64,000 nucleotides of DNA, taken from assembly GCF_003626975.1 (NCBI RefSeq), contig NZ_CP032616.1, forward strand, positions 124,001 to 188,000, in the 5' to 3' direction. Position 1 is the stretch's first letter. Each line of letters starts with the position of its first letter. Positions 36,316 through 46,393 of the stretch are shown here, one piece after another. The translations under genes and the position numbers were made by a program. The notes beneath the pieces were generated by a model. It was not told the DNA's origin and did not search any database. It saw only the letters and a list, made by a program, of their open reading frames with translations. The stretch comes from Pseudomonas sp. DY-1. Its GTDB lineage: Bacteria > Pseudomonadota > Gammaproteobacteria > Pseudomonadales > Pseudomonadaceae.

Positions 36316-36993
36316 TCAGGCCGGTCCCTTGTGCTGGAACTCTCGGTCCAGGCGTTCGCGAATCTGCAGTGCGGAAGCGTCGAGGGCGGGGTAGATGTCC
36401 TCGACCACGGGCTTGTCGGACTGTCCGATGTTCCGGCCTTTGGCCCGGTCGACAGCGCGAGCGAGGGTTTCGCCGCTCCTGCCGTCGCTGACCTCGCTTT
36501 CGAAGAACACGTAGAGGGTTTCATCGCGCACGCCGGTGACGTGCAGCGAGAGGCCGATGAGCATGCCGATCGGGATGTACTCCGTGACGTTTGGATCACG
36601 GGGTTTGCGCTTCAGATCGGAGATCGATACGCGCAGCGACAGGGCCCCTGGAGTGGGCCGGTCCACCAGGCGATAGCCGGCCGCGGACAGTTGCCGTTCC
36701 AGCTGGCCACGGAAGTGGCGGAGCAGTTTGTTGATATCCGCGTCGGACTCAGTCAATGCCTGTCCGTTAGTGGCGAATGATTTGGGCAAGTCGATGAATA
36801 CCGACTTGTCGTGGTCACTTGAAAGGGGTGCTGGATATTTCTTCCAGGCAATGGTGCCTTCGTCTCTTTCAATGACGCGCAGTGGCGCATTGGCAGGTTG
36901 TGTAGATATATCGGTCGTGTCGATGGCGGGAGCCATCGAACAGCCGCACAGGACCATCGAAAACGTGAGGATGGAAAGTTCTTTGATATGCAT
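36316..36993 (-). CDS. second DUF3313-like lipoprotein
   Basis: A 225-aa predicted lipoprotein with the lipobox MVLCGCSMA (Cys near residue 18). The mature protein has the VFIDLPKSFATNG and LLRHFRGQLERQLSAAGYRLVD segments and a late hydrophobic stretch PIGMLIGLSLHV, in an order resembling the DUF3313 protein at 31964 (beta-rich, then a short hydrophobic patch, then EVSDGRSGETLARAVD). Divergent from the ToxR-like regulator, which probably controls it and the barrel gene behind it. Confidence 0.7.
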   Translation of the reverse strand: MHIKELSILTFSMVLCGCSMAPAIDTTDISTQPANAPLRVIERDEGTIAWKKYPAPLSSDHDKSVFIDLPKSFATNGQALTESDADINKLLRHFRGQLERQLSAAGYRLVDRPTPGALSLRVSISDLKRKPRDPNVTEYIPIGMLIGLSLHVTGVRDETLYVFFESEVSDGRSGETLARAVDRAKGRNIGQSDKPVVEDIYPALDASALQIRERLDREFQHKGPA

Positions 36994-37278
36994 GGGGATT
37001 CCTGTTGGAGGCGCGCCGACCGGCCCGCCGGATGCGCTGCGTATTTGCAGGCAGGAAGGCGATCCGCCTTGCCTTCGGGTGGTTCGCCTGAAGGGGAGAG
37101 CGCACGAAGCTTTGCTTTCGCGCCCTTTCCGGCGCCCTTCTACTCTGGGCTACGGGCGGCCAGAACAAGAATCAAAAATCGTTATTTGTGCCGTGAGGTG
37201 CGCAGCAGGAAGGCGATGTGCGAGACAATCCGCATCATCTCCTGTGGTTAATGAAATTTATAAACTCAGAAAATATTC

Positions 37279-38136
37279 ATGAAAAACCAGTTCAAGTTCT
37301 TCCTGAAAAGTGGCGGCGCAGTATTGTTCGATGCCGCAAACAATCAGTTGCATATAAGTTCGAATCTAGGTGAGCCGCGCGCGGTGACACTCTCCTATTC
37401 GGAAACACGATTGTTGCAACTTCTGCTGGATAAACCGGGGGAGACCCGGAGTCGCAACGAAATAATGGAATATGCCTGGGACAATCGTGTGGTTGCCGCC
37501 GGAAGTCTGAACCAGGCGATATTCACCCTGCGTAACCTGATCGAAGACGGCACTGATCACGAATTGCTTCAGACCGTCCCGCGCCGCGGTTATCGATTCA
37601 ACGCACAGCAGGTCGCTGACGAGTCCACGCCAGAACCCGCATCGATGCCCGTATCGGGCGTCGTGGAGGCTTTGGCGGGTGGGGGCGCGCAGCGGACCTC
37701 GCTTGCCGAGGGGGCGACACCTGCCGCGCCACGGCGTCGGTTGGCAGGGCTGCTCCGCTCGCCAAAGCTGCTGCTGCCTGCCTATGCGGGGATGTTCTGC
37801 CTGCTCGCCCTGGTGGCGCTGTATCGCCTGGGCATCTTCGATGACGTCGCGTCGGAGCTGGTGATCGAGGACGTGGCGGCAGGGCCCATGACCTACCACT
37901 TCACCGGCGACAGCGCCGAGGAGAACGCCAGGATTATCGAGGCTTTCAAGCTGGCGCTGGATACCCGCGAGGAGGGCCTTGCCGGGCATATCTGGATCAA
38001 CCGCTCGAATCGGCTCTACGACCTGGCCTGCGTGCGTGCGGATGGCACGACGCAGAACCTGATCTTTCTCGAGGACAACAAGATGGCCAACCTGCAACTG
38101 GAAATGGTCCGTCGCTGCATGAGGGGCTGGCCATGA
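37279..38136 (+). CDS. ToxR/CadC-like membrane-anchored transcriptional regulator
   Basis: A 285-aa one-component regulator. Residues ~30-110 are an OmpR-type winged helix (LSYSETRLLQLLLDKPGE, EIMEYAWDNRVVAAGSLNQ, LLQTVPRRGYRF). A Pro/Ala-rich linker follows, then a single TM helix (LLLPAYAGMFCLLALVALYRL, ~residues 168-188), then a periplasmic domain with two Cys (residue ~253 in LACVRADG and near the C-terminus in RRCMRG). This is the ToxR/CadC layout. The next gene overlaps it by 4 bp and looks like a ToxS-type partner. The promoter side (36994-37278, A/T-rich next to the start) is shared with the divergent DUF3313/barrel genes. Confidence 0.82.
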   Translation: MKNQFKFFLKSGGAVLFDAANNQLHISSNLGEPRAVTLSYSETRLLQLLLDKPGETRSRNEIMEYAWDNRVVAAGSLNQAIFTLRNLIEDGTDHELLQTVPRRGYRFNAQQVADESTPEPASMPVSGVVEALAGGGAQRTSLAEGATPAAPRRRLAGLLRSPKLLLPAYAGMFCLLALVALYRLGIFDDVASELVIEDVAAGPMTYHFTGDSAEENARIIEAFKLALDTREEGLAGHIWINRSNRLYDLACVRADGTTQNLIFLEDNKMANLQLEMVRRCMRGWP

Positions 38137-38603
38137 TGCTGCGCCGCTACAAACACGCCTTCATCCTCGGCGGGCTGGCCTTGCTGGCCGTAGCCGGCCT
38201 GGTGTTCGACCGTCCTGCCTACAGGCTCGGTGTTTCCTACCATGGCACCAGTGACATCGTGCTCAACGATGGCGCACGGATTCGCCTGGAGGAGCGGCTG
38301 ATCATCGGCGAAAAGATAAGTTTTGCGGCCATGGAGCGGGTTGCCTCGGAGGTCAACTACGCGTCCCTGGTGGCGGACGTCCTGCACTTTGGGCCACGTA
38401 GCATCGATGTCCGCTTGCAGAAGGCCCAGACCAGCCGCGCCAGGCCGATGGAACGGATGAGTGAAATCCCCGACGTGCTGTTCGGTCGTCAGTACGGTCT
38501 GGCGACTGGCGCGACGATGCGTCTGGAGTTCCTGCCGGCACCGGATGGTGCGATCTGCTACTACGCGCGGGAGATCGATAACTTCCGTTGTCTGAACCGT
38601 TGA
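38133..38603 (+). CDS. ToxS-like membrane-anchored periplasmic partner
   Basis: A 156-aa protein with one N-terminal TM helix (HAFILGGLALLAVAGLVF) and a periplasmic domain (residues ~30-156) with two late cysteines (ICYYAREIDNFRCL). It overlaps the ToxR-like gene by four bases (ATGA), so the two are translationally coupled. By size, topology and position it corresponds to ToxS, which stabilises the periplasmic part of ToxR; I see no clear sequence identity to ToxS, so the role is inferred from context. Confidence 0.62.
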   Translation: MMLRRYKHAFILGGLALLAVAGLVFDRPAYRLGVSYHGTSDIVLNDGARIRLEERLIIGEKISFAAMERVASEVNYASLVADVLHFGPRSIDVRLQKAQTSRARPMERMSEIPDVLFGRQYGLATGATMRLEFLPAPDGAICYYAREIDNFRCLNR

Positions 38604-38609
38604 GTTCCG

Positions 38610-38633
38610 GCGCCTGCACCTGTCAGGCGCTTT
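38610..38633 (+). terminator. weak terminator after the ToxR/ToxS-like pair
   Basis: A 7-bp stem GCGCCTG/CAGGCGC is followed by only three T residues. It overlaps the stop of the convergent CsrA-like gene. Confidence 0.45.
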
Positions 38634-38802
38634 CCGGCAGGTGAAGCTCGGTCCGTTCCTTGAGCTTTCCGTCCAGGGTGTGGGTTTCCACGCTCAGGAT
38701 GACCATGGGCCGCTCCGTGCGAACGACCTTGATGCGAGTGAGGGTATCCGGTGTGTTCTGGATGACCAGGGTTTCCCCGATGTTGCGACACAGGACCAGC
38801 AT
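38623..38802 (-). CDS. divergent CsrA/RsmA-family paralogue, 59 aa
   Basis: A 59-aa protein beginning MLVLCRNIGETLVI, matching the CsrA opening MLxLxRxxGExxxI, and of CsrA length. The frame is open to 38964, but the ATG at 38802 has GGAG eight bases upstream and gives the canonical start. Arg6 is kept, while the next residue (Arg7 in many CsrA proteins) is Asn. Arg in LKERTELHL aligns with the RNA-contacting Arg44. CsrA dimers bind GGA motifs in mRNA leaders. This copy is diverged and may have a narrow target set. It converges on the ToxR/ToxS-like pair. Confidence 0.72.
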   Translation of the reverse strand: MLVLCRNIGETLVIQNTPDTLTRIKVVRTERPMVILSVETHTLDGKLKERTELHLPESA

Positions 38803-39408
38803 TTCAGGCACTCCGTTGAAGTAGTCACGGTGTCGATTTTCGAAGTCGGCACAGGCCTGATGCGAATCAAAAATGTTCATTGGCTGGGCAGATGCTGCGT
38901 CAGGTGTTGCCGGGAAGTCCTGAGCGAAGCTGCTTGCCGAGTTCTCTGGGGCCTTCGCCTTCAATGTGCTCGTGCCAGCCTGAGGCGGCCCTCACCCCCG
39001 GCCCCTCTCCCATAGGTAGAGGGGTGACTCGCGCCGGCGAGGGACGCCCCCCTCTCGCCGTGCCCCCGGCGCAACGATGGAGCGAGGTGAGTTCGGCGAA
39101 GCCGAACCCGGATGCAGGGGCAAGCCCTTTTGGTTTCTTTTGGGGCGATTGCCAAAAGAGACTCGCCGGGCAGCGAAACCAGAAATATAAGCAGAATTCG
39201 GCAAGCGGCTTGGCTCAGCCGTTTCCACTCGCGTCCGCGCCTCCTGCCATCCGCAGGCAACGTACTGCTAACGGCAAATGAAGATTGCTGATTTTGATTT
39301 CCCCATCCCCCCGCCAAGAATCCGCCCGTCCCGAGGTCGACGACCCGAGGGAGGCTCTCGCCTTCCCGGAGCATCCGGGGCCTGTCTTGATACGAGAAGG
39401 GGCGTTGA
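38803..39408. other. 606-bp stretch with degenerate dispersed repeat, no gene seen
   Basis: The region 38990-39240 contains CCCTCACCCCCGGCCCCTCT, GTTCGGCGAAGCCGAAC (a perfect dyad) and CTTTTGG…CCAAAAG segments, a mosaic seen between genes in many Pseudomonas and Xanthomonas genomes. Long open frames through it (for example minus 38961-39650) are rich in Arg/Gly/Pro and not protein-like. The remainder is the 5' side of the CsrA-like gene and of the OB-fold gene. Confidence 0.5.
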
Positions 39409-40485
39409 ATGAAGTTCGTACCTGTCATCCGGCTGATCTGCTGGATCGTCTGTTCGGTCCTGGTTGCCGTGTCGTTCGGGGTCATGCGCGACTCCGTCAT
39501 CGGCGGATTGCTGATGCTCTGCGGTGCGATCTGGTTGTGCCCCGCCTGTTGGCGGGCAATCGAAAGCCTTACCGGGAAAGGGGGCAGCAGCATCGCAGTG
39601 GTATTGCTCTCGGTGCCGCTTTTCCTGCTGGGCGTGCACATCGCCACCACTACCCGCGAACTGGCCGGGGCTCCCGCGCCGCAGCGCTTTCACACGGAAG
39701 GCGAGGCCGCATCGCGCCAGGAGGCGGTTGACCATCCTGGGGTGAATCCGGGGGCCCTGAATTTCTTTCGGCACATCATGGAGCAGGATTACCTGGTCGC
39801 ACTGGAGGGTGGGAAGTCGGCGCTGAACGAGCTGGCGATGGTCAATCCGGTGGAACGCATGCCCAGCTCGCGCCTGGCACAGTTCTATGAAGGTGACGAG
39901 GAGGCGGTGGACCCGTTCTTCAAGGGCCGCAAGCTCATCGTCACCGGGGAAGTCCTGGGCGTGCGGGTCGACTATGCCGATGACGTGGTCCTGGAACTGC
40001 CCGGCGCCAATCCAATGTTCAATGTGCAGGCGGAGCTCCACAGCGATCCGCGCAAGTACTCCGAGCCGCTGGTCGAAGGGAAATACGTGGATCTCTACTG
40101 CACCGTCTTCGGCAAGGTCACCGACGACAGCGCCAGCAGCCTGTATCTGAAGGACTGCACCGAAGTCGATTTCACCCCCGACGCCAAGGCCTATGCAGAC
40201 AACCTCACCGAAGCCCTGCGCGGCTGGCTGCGAACTGGCGGTAAACACATCTTCCCCTCCGACAACGCGGCGACCTACTTCCTGGTTTCCTACCTGGCGG
40301 GCACCCAGTTGCCACCCGACAATCCTTGCCTGAGTGAGGATGCAGCGCTGGAGGACTGCTTGAAGTCCCTGGACAACATGCAGACCGGCGCACTGTTCGA
40401 GAATGCGCGCGGCGACCTGCAGCGCTGGCAGGAGTGGCTCGGCCTGCCGACACCGGAAGGCTACGGTCAACTGAGCAGCCGCTGA
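39409..40485 (+). CDS. membrane-anchored OB-fold (tRNA_anti-like) protein
   Basis: A 358-aa protein. Three N-terminal hydrophobic segments (LICWIVCSVLVAVSFGV; GGLLMLCGAIWLCP; SSIAVVLLSVPLFLLGVHIA) are followed by a domain with RLAQFYEGDEEAVDPFFKGR and KLIVTGEVLGV. That pattern (…FKGKxxxVTGxV…) is the tRNA_anti-like OB-fold family PF12869. A C-terminal cysteine-containing helical tail follows. Family members are usually exported or membrane-bound and do not act on tRNA; the function is unknown. It overlaps the next gene by one base (TGATG). Confidence 0.7.
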   Translation: MKFVPVIRLICWIVCSVLVAVSFGVMRDSVIGGLLMLCGAIWLCPACWRAIESLTGKGGSSIAVVLLSVPLFLLGVHIATTTRELAGAPAPQRFHTEGEAASRQEAVDHPGVNPGALNFFRHIMEQDYLVALEGGKSALNELAMVNPVERMPSSRLAQFYEGDEEAVDPFFKGRKLIVTGEVLGVRVDYADDVVLELPGANPMFNVQAELHSDPRKYSEPLVEGKYVDLYCTVFGKVTDDSASSLYLKDCTEVDFTPDAKAYADNLTEALRGWLRTGGKHIFPSDNAATYFLVSYLAGTQLPPDNPCLSEDAALEDCLKSLDNMQTGALFENARGDLQRWQEWLGLPTPEGYGQLSSR

Positions 40486-40907
40486 TGCGCGTCGACTTCC
40501 GTCATCTGGTGCTCTGCTGCCTGCTCGGGCTGCTGGCAATCGACCCGGCGCACGCGGCGGACGTTCACCTGCGCGGGCATTGGCAGCAGTTCATAGACGA
40601 AGAAGACAGCCTCGTCGGTGTGCTGAGCCGCGACGAGGAAGGTGATGCGGTGGCTGCTGAACTGCATCTGCAGGCCTACCGCAATGGCGTCGCCATTGGC
40701 GAGGAGGTGCACCGCTTCGCGCTGCCGGAAACGGTGCGGCTGTTCGCCATTCCCCTGGAGGACGATGTCGATTGCTACCGGGTTCTGGGCGTGATTGGCC
40801 TGGATGCCGAGGGCGAACGGGTCAGCACCAAAGATGATTCCCCATCCGCCAAGGATGAATGCGATGCCCCGGAGTCACTGCCCGTCGGCGTGTTGCAGCC
40901 GATCTGA
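40485..40907 (+). CDS. small exported protein, unknown
   Basis: A 140-aa protein with a clear signal peptide (LVLCCLLGLLAIDPAHAA, cleavage after AHA). The mature part is beta-rich (DVHLRGHWQQFIDEEDSL, AAELHLQAYRNGVAIGEEV) with two Cys (VDCYRVL and KDECDAPE) that could form a disulfide. The start overlaps the stop of the OB-fold gene, so the two are cotranscribed and perhaps translationally coupled. No family recognised. Its stop lies 4 bp from the stop of the convergent SfnR-like gene. Confidence 0.6.
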   Translation: MRVDFRHLVLCCLLGLLAIDPAHAADVHLRGHWQQFIDEEDSLVGVLSRDEEGDAVAAELHLQAYRNGVAIGEEVHRFALPETVRLFAIPLEDDVDCYRVLGVIGLDAEGERVSTKDDSPSAKDECDAPESLPVGVLQPI

Positions 40908-40911
40908 GCGG

Positions 40912-42029
<1,118 letters not shown>

Positions 42030-42033
<4 letters not shown>

Positions 42034-43214
42034 GAGTAGAAGGTCGGCTTTGGCAGAGTCTGGTTGAGGGCCCACTCACCCAGTTCGCGAACCTTGTAGT
42101 CCACCGGGTCGTGCAGGGTCTGGGTGCGCAGATTGCGCCAGTGACGGTCCAGGCGCAGGGCCGCGTGGGTGGAGCGTGCGCCGGTGACTTCGAACAGGCG
42201 GCTGCACAGGTCGAGGCCGGTGCGGGTGGCGGCCACCTTGGCTGTGGCGATGGCCAGTGCCAGTTCGCCGCGCTGGGCTTCGCCGAGGTCAGGACCCTGG
42301 TTCCACGCGGCATCGAGCAGGGCGCAGGCCCGTTGCACCAGGGCGCGAACACCTTCCAGTCCGACCCAGAACTCGCCGTAGTGAGCCAGTACGTAGGGGT
42401 CCTCGCCGATGTGGCTGGCCGGCGACTTGAACCAGGGCCGCGCCTCCTTGAGGGTGTAGGCGCGTGCGTCCTCGAAGGAGCCTTCGGCGATGCCCAGGTA
42501 GATGTTGGTGAAGATCAGTTGCGCGATCAGCGGACGCAGGCAGGCGAAGGGCGTGCTCAAGGGGCCCGGGTCCAGCAGCAGTTCGTTTTCTTCGACCCGC
42601 ACTCGCTCGAAGATGGCACTGCCGCTGTCGGTCTGGCGCTGGCCCATGTTGTCCCAGTCATCCGCCAGGCTGATGCCGCTGCGTGCGGTGGGGATCGCGG
42701 CGATCAGCAACTTGCCGCTTTCTTCGTTGAGGCCGGAGGCGATCAGCATCTGCGAATCCAGCGCGCCTGAGCAGAAGCTCTTCTTGCCGGAGAACTCGCG
42801 CCAGCCAGTGAACTTCTTCACCGTGGTGCGGGTATCCAGCGGATTCAGGGCGTTGCCCCAGAACCAGCGGTTGCGCGCGGTGAGCTGGAACCAGGGCTGC
42901 CATTGCTCGGCGCGGGAGAACAATCTCACTGTGGCGAGCATCAGGTGCTGGAAACCGAAGACATGGGCAATGGAACTGTCCACGCGGGCGAACTCACGTA
43001 TCACTTCCAGGGTGGTTTGCCAGTCGTGACCCAGGCCGCCGTGTTCCTGGGGAATGATCAGTGACAGCAGGCCGCTTTGGCGGATGGCGTCCCGCTCGGC
43101 CTTGGGCGTGCCGCCACGGGCGTCGCGTTCAGCCGCGGTTTCGGCGAAGCCGGCCGCCAGCTCGCGGGCGATCTGCAGCGGTGTGGGGAGGGTGAGATGC
43201 TGCGGGGCATTCAC
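42030..43214 (-). CDS. msuC: FMNH2-dependent monooxygenase, acyl-CoA-dehydrogenase fold (MsuC/SfnB-like)
   Basis: A 394-aa flavin-dependent monooxygenase of the DszC/SfnB group. The acyl-CoA dehydrogenase fold is recognised from [19 protein letters not shown] (N domain), WFWGNALNP and [15 protein letters not shown] (middle domain) and [19 protein letters not shown] (C domain). In P. aeruginosa MsuC oxidises methanesulfinate to methanesulfonate, which MsuD then desulfonates. It shares the operon with msuD and msuE and overlaps the SfnR gene start. GAGGT sits somewhat far (about 11 nt) upstream of the start. Confidence 0.85.
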
Positions 43215-43248
43215 GCGGATTACCTCTTCAGGTGGATTTCTTGTCGTT

Positions 43249-43285
43249 GAATCGCCCCTTCGCCGGGAAGGGGCAAGGGCGATTC
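43249..43285 (-). repeat. intercistronic hairpin between msuD and msuC
   Basis: GAATCGCCC pairs with GGGCGATTC (9 bp) around an inner CCTT…AAGG stem. It begins at the msuD stop codon and has no T-run. A hairpin here could protect the upstream msuED mRNA or lower msuC expression. Confidence 0.5.
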
Positions 43286-44432
43286 AGCGCGCAGCGGCGG
43301 TCTTGGGCAGCACGTCGTTGGCAATCATTTCGCCGAAGGGGCCGGTGAGGTTGGTCACGCCGCGTCCGGCCAGGCTCGCGTAGGGCTCGGGCAGCAGCGG
43401 GAACACCAGCTCGGCGAAGCGGTAGGCCTCTTCCAGGTGCGGATAGCCGGAGAAAATGAAGCTCTCGATGCCGAGGTCCGCGTATTCCTTGATGCGCTCC
43501 GCCACCTGTTGCGGGTCGCCTACCAGGGCAGTACCCGCACCACCTCGCACCAGGCCGACGCCCGCCCAGAGGTTGGGGGCGATTTCCAGGTTGTCGCGGC
43601 GGCCGCCGTGTAGCGCGGCCATGCGCCGTTGGCCTTCGGAATCGAAGCGGGCGAAGGATTGCTGGGCGGCGGTGATGGTGTCGTCGGAGATGTGCTCGAT
43701 CAGCTTGCTGGCGGCTCGCCAGGCTGCTTCGGCGGTTTCACGAACGATCACGTGCAGGCGGATGCCGAACTTCACCGTGCGGCCGTGGCGGGCGGCGCGT
43801 TCGCGCACATCGGCGATCTTCTTCGCCACCGCTGTCGGCGGTTCGCCCCAGGTCAGGTAGACGTCCACTTGCTCGCCAGCCAGGTCATGGGCTGCGTCGG
43901 AGGAGCCGCCGAAGTAGAGCGGCGGGTAGGGCTGCTGGAGCGGCGGGTAGAGCGCCTTGGCGTTCTCCACCTGGATGTGCTTGCCCTTGAAGTCGACCGA
44001 CTCTCCCTGCAACACGCGACGCCAGATGCGCAGGAATTCGTCGGTGACTTCATAGCGCTCGGCGTGGCTCAGGTGGATGCCGTCACCGCGGTTCTCGTCG
44101 GGGTCACCGCCAGTGACCACGTTGATCAGCAGACGGCCGCCGGAAAGGCGGTCGAGGGTCGCGGCCATGCGCGCGGACACGGTGGGGGAGATGATCCCAG
44201 GGCGAATCGCTACCAGGTAACGCAGGCGTTCGGTCAGCGGCGCCAGGGCTGAGGCCACCACCCAGGAGTCCTCGCAGGAGCGGCCAGTGGGGATCAGCAC
44301 GCCGTAGTAACCGAGGCTGTCGGCGGCCTGCGCTACCTGTTTGAGGTAGGGCAGCGAGACCGGCCGGGCACCCTGGCTGGTACCAAGGAAGTGGCCATCG
44401 CCGTGGGTGGGGAGAAACCAGAAAACGTTCAT
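43284..44432 (-). CDS. msuD: FMNH2-dependent alkanesulfonate/methanesulfonate monooxygenase
   Basis: A 382-aa luciferase-like monooxygenase of the SsuD/MsuD family. It cleaves the C-S bond of short alkanesulfonates, releasing sulfite and an aldehyde. Motifs include [18 protein letters not shown] at the start, [36 protein letters not shown], and [18 protein letters not shown]. The start at 44432 is preceded by AAGGA. The gap to msuE is only 10 bp. FMNH2 must come from MsuE, encoded first in the operon. Confidence 0.92.
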   Translation of the reverse strand: MNVFWFLPTHGDGHFLGTSQGARPVSLPYLKQVAQAADSLGYYGVLIPTGRSCEDSWVVASALAPLTERLRYLVAIRPGIISPTVSARMAATLDRLSGGRLLINVVTGGDPDENRGDGIHLSHAERYEVTDEFLRIWRRVLQGESVDFKGKHIQVENAKALYPPLQQPYPPLYFGGSSDAAHDLAGEQVDVYLTWGEPPTAVAKKIADVRERAARHGRTVKFGIRLHVIVRETAEAAWRAASKLIEHISDDTITAAQQSFARFDSEGQRRMAALHGGRRDNLEIAPNLWAGVGLVRGGAGTALVGDPQQVAERIKEYADLGIESFIFSGYPHLEEAYRFAELVFPLLPEPYASLAGRGVTNLTGPFGEMIANDVLPKTAAAR

Positions 44433-44442
44433 GTCAGGTCCT

Positions 44443-45006
44443 TCAGGCAATCTTCAGCAGGTCGGCGGCAGCGCCGGTGAAGAGGGGGGCGGCGCGCTCG
44501 GCGGCGAGCTGGATGCGGGCTTTCAGTGCGTCGCTGGCGATCTGGTAGTTGTCGAAGTCGGCCTCGGAGGCATAGACGCCGATGGGCAGGGTCAGCGACT
44601 GGAAGAAACTGAACAGCGGACGCAACTGGTGGTCGAGGACCAGCGCGTGGCGCTCGCTGCCACCGGTGGCGGCGAGCAGCACCGGGGTATCGATCAGGGC
44701 ATTGAGGTCGATCAGGTCGAACAGGTGCTTGAACTGGCCCGGATAGGTACCGCGATAGACCGGCGTGGCCACGACCAGCAGGTCGGCGTTCTCGATGGCG
44801 CGCAGTTCGTGCTCGACGGTATCCGGCAGTTCCTTGCGGGACAGGGCGCCGCCTACCGAGCGGGCGATATCACCCAGTTCGATCAGATGGCTCTGGATGG
44901 GCAGGTGCTTGCCCAGCTCGGCGACGATGGCCTGGGTGAGTACCAGGGTGCGGGAAGGACGGAAGGTGCTGCCGGTGACAGCGACCACTTTGATCGGCTT
45001 GGTCAT
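44443..45006 (-). CDS. msuE: NAD(P)H-dependent FMN reductase
   Basis: A 187-aa flavodoxin-fold reductase (SsuE/MsuE) that supplies FMNH2 to MsuD and MsuC. The FMN phosphate-binding segment is [19 protein letters not shown], with [22 protein letters not shown] and [20 protein letters not shown] as the other family marks. Start 45006 has AGGGA upstream. First gene of the msuEDC-sfnR unit; a sigma54 promoter lies 40-58 bp upstream. Confidence 0.92.
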   Translation of the reverse strand: MTKPIKVVAVTGSTFRPSRTLVLTQAIVAELGKHLPIQSHLIELGDIARSVGGALSRKELPDTVEHELRAIENADLLVVATPVYRGTYPGQFKHLFDLIDLNALIDTPVLLAATGGSERHALVLDHQLRPLFSFFQSLTLPIGVYASEADFDNYQIASDALKARIQLAAERAAPLFTGAAADLLKIA

Positions 45007-45045
45007 GGGGAATCCCTTGTGATGTTGCTCTGTGTGCAGCGGGAC

Positions 45046-45064
45046 AGAGCAAGGGGCGTACCAA
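45046..45064 (-). promoter_or_regulatory. sigma54 promoter of msuEDC-sfnR
   Basis: The minus strand reads TTGGTACGCCCCTTGCTCT: TGGTACG-N4-TTGC with a 10-base gap between GG and GC, very close to the consensus. The predicted start is near 45038, about 30 bases before msuE. Two SfnR-type activators are encoded beside it, one inside this operon and one divergent. Confidence 0.78.
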
Positions 45065-45289
45065 GACGTAAAGTGTGCTGAATCAGGGCAGTTCAATGCT
45101 GTTTTTCAGGTTTTCTCTGATTAATGCGCAACAGTTGTGCTGATGAAGTGTTGCTGTGGCAACACTCCCTCGGCCGTCTTGAAAGGTTTATATTCGAAAA
45201 AGAAATATATAAATATCAATCAATAATTTTTTTATCTATATGTGTTTCGTGCATCATCCGCCTGCGCTATCGGCTGCCAGGAATGCACC
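45065..45289. promoter_or_regulatory. A/T-rich divergent control region of msuE and sfnR
   Basis: A strongly A/T-rich tract (45183-45240, including GAAATATATAAATATC and a run of seven to eight T) stands out from the GC-rich surroundings. It also contains GTTGC-TGTG-GCAAC (45150-45163). A/T-rich sites of this kind suit CysB-type control of sulfur-starvation genes, but no exact consensus is available to confirm it. A sigma70 promoter for the plus-strand sfnR gene should lie here; TTGAAA at 45179 is a possible -35, with poor spacing to a -10. Confidence 0.4.
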
Positions 45290-46354
45290 ATGTCTCTGCT
45301 TACGCTCCCCAATGCCCGTGAACTGACCAAGTCGGTACGGGCCACTGTGCTGGTGTTCAAGGACCCGGCTTCCCAGGAACTGCTCAGCCGCATCGAGCGC
45401 CTGGCGCCTAGTGAGGCCAATGCGCTGATCATTGGCGAGACCGGTACCGGCAAGGAGCTGGCGGCCCGTCATATCCACAATCTCAGTCGCCGCGCCAGTG
45501 GCCCCTTCGTGGCGGTGAACTGCGGCGCCTTTGCCGAAACCCTGGTGGAAAGCGAGTTGTTCGGTCACGAGAAGGGCGCCTTTACCGGCGCCACCCAGGC
45601 CAAGGCCGGTTGGTTCGAAACGGCCAACGGCGGCACGTTGTTCCTCGACGAAATCGGCGACCTGCCACTGAACATGCAGGTGAAGCTGTTGCGTGTTTTG
45701 CAGGAGCGGGAGGTGGTTCGGCTGGGTTCGCGCACGCCCATTCCCATCGATGTGCGCCTGGTGGCTGCGACTAACGTGAACCTGGCGGACGCCGTCGTCG
45801 CCGGGCACTTTCGCGAGGACCTGTTCTATCGGCTGCACGTGGCCAGCATCAAGCTGCCGCCGCTGCGCGAGCGCAAGGGCGATGTCCTGCCCCTGGCGGA
45901 ATTTTTCCTCGCAGAACATTGCCGGCGCCTGGGCTACACCCCGGCCAGCCTGAGCGAAGAGGCTGCACGCAAGCTGCTCGCCCACAGCTGGCCGGGCAAT
46001 ATCCGCGAGCTGGAGAACGCCATCCACCACGCCCTGCTGGTTTGCCGCAATCGCGAGGTGCAACCTGGCGATTTGCAACTGGTGGATTTGCGCCCGGCCT
46101 CGATTCGCCAGGAAGTGCCTCTTCAGCCCGTCGGCCTCGAGTCCGCACTGGAGGCGCTGTTCGAGGAAAACCAGCCGGATCTCTACGAGCGGATCGAGGA
46201 GCGGCTGTTCCGCACGGCCTACCGCTTCTGCCACGGCAACCAGCTGCAGACCGCCCGGCTGCTGGGCATCAGCCGCAATATCGTGCGCGCGCGGCTGGAG
46301 AAGATTGGCGAACTGGAGGCTGTCAGCCGCACCCCCGGCGTTCGTCTTGCCTGA
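45290..46354 (+). CDS. sfnR: second SfnR-type sigma54-dependent activator, divergent from msuE
   Basis: A 354-aa sensor-less enhancer-binding protein, strongly similar to the one at 40912. It shows GETGTGKE (Walker A), [19 protein letters not shown] (Walker B), [16 protein letters not shown] and a C-terminal Fis HTH (LLGISRNIVRARLEKI). ATG 45290 has AGGA upstream; the in-frame ATG at 45242 lies in the A/T-rich region. Having one copy in the msu operon and one divergent from it resembles the sfnR1/sfnR2 situation in P. aeruginosa. Without a receiver domain its activity is probably set by its own transcription, for example through CysB. Confidence 0.85.
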   Translation: MSLLTLPNARELTKSVRATVLVFKDPASQELLSRIERLAPSEANALIIGETGTGKELAARHIHNLSRRASGPFVAVNCGAFAETLVESELFGHEKGAFTGATQAKAGWFETANGGTLFLDEIGDLPLNMQVKLLRVLQEREVVRLGSRTPIPIDVRLVAATNVNLADAVVAGHFREDLFYRLHVASIKLPPLRERKGDVLPLAEFFLAEHCRRLGYTPASLSEEAARKLLAHSWPGNIRELENAIHHALLVCRNREVQPGDLQLVDLRPASIRQEVPLQPVGLESALEALFEENQPDLYERIEERLFRTAYRFCHGNQLQTARLLGISRNIVRARLEKIGELEAVSRTPGVRLA

Positions 46355-46393
46355 TCCCATCTCCCGCGCCTCATCCTGAGGCGCGAGCGGACT

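Noticed and set aside
38803..38964. N-terminal extension of the CsrA-like gene (54 extra residues)
   Set aside because: The extension has no ribosome site or family match. The ATG at 38802 has a good Shine-Dalgarno and gives the exact CsrA length and first motif.
38961..39650. 229-aa minus-strand open frame
   Set aside because: It runs through a common intergenic repeat and into the start of the OB-fold gene. The composition is Arg/Gly/Pro-rich, with no domain.
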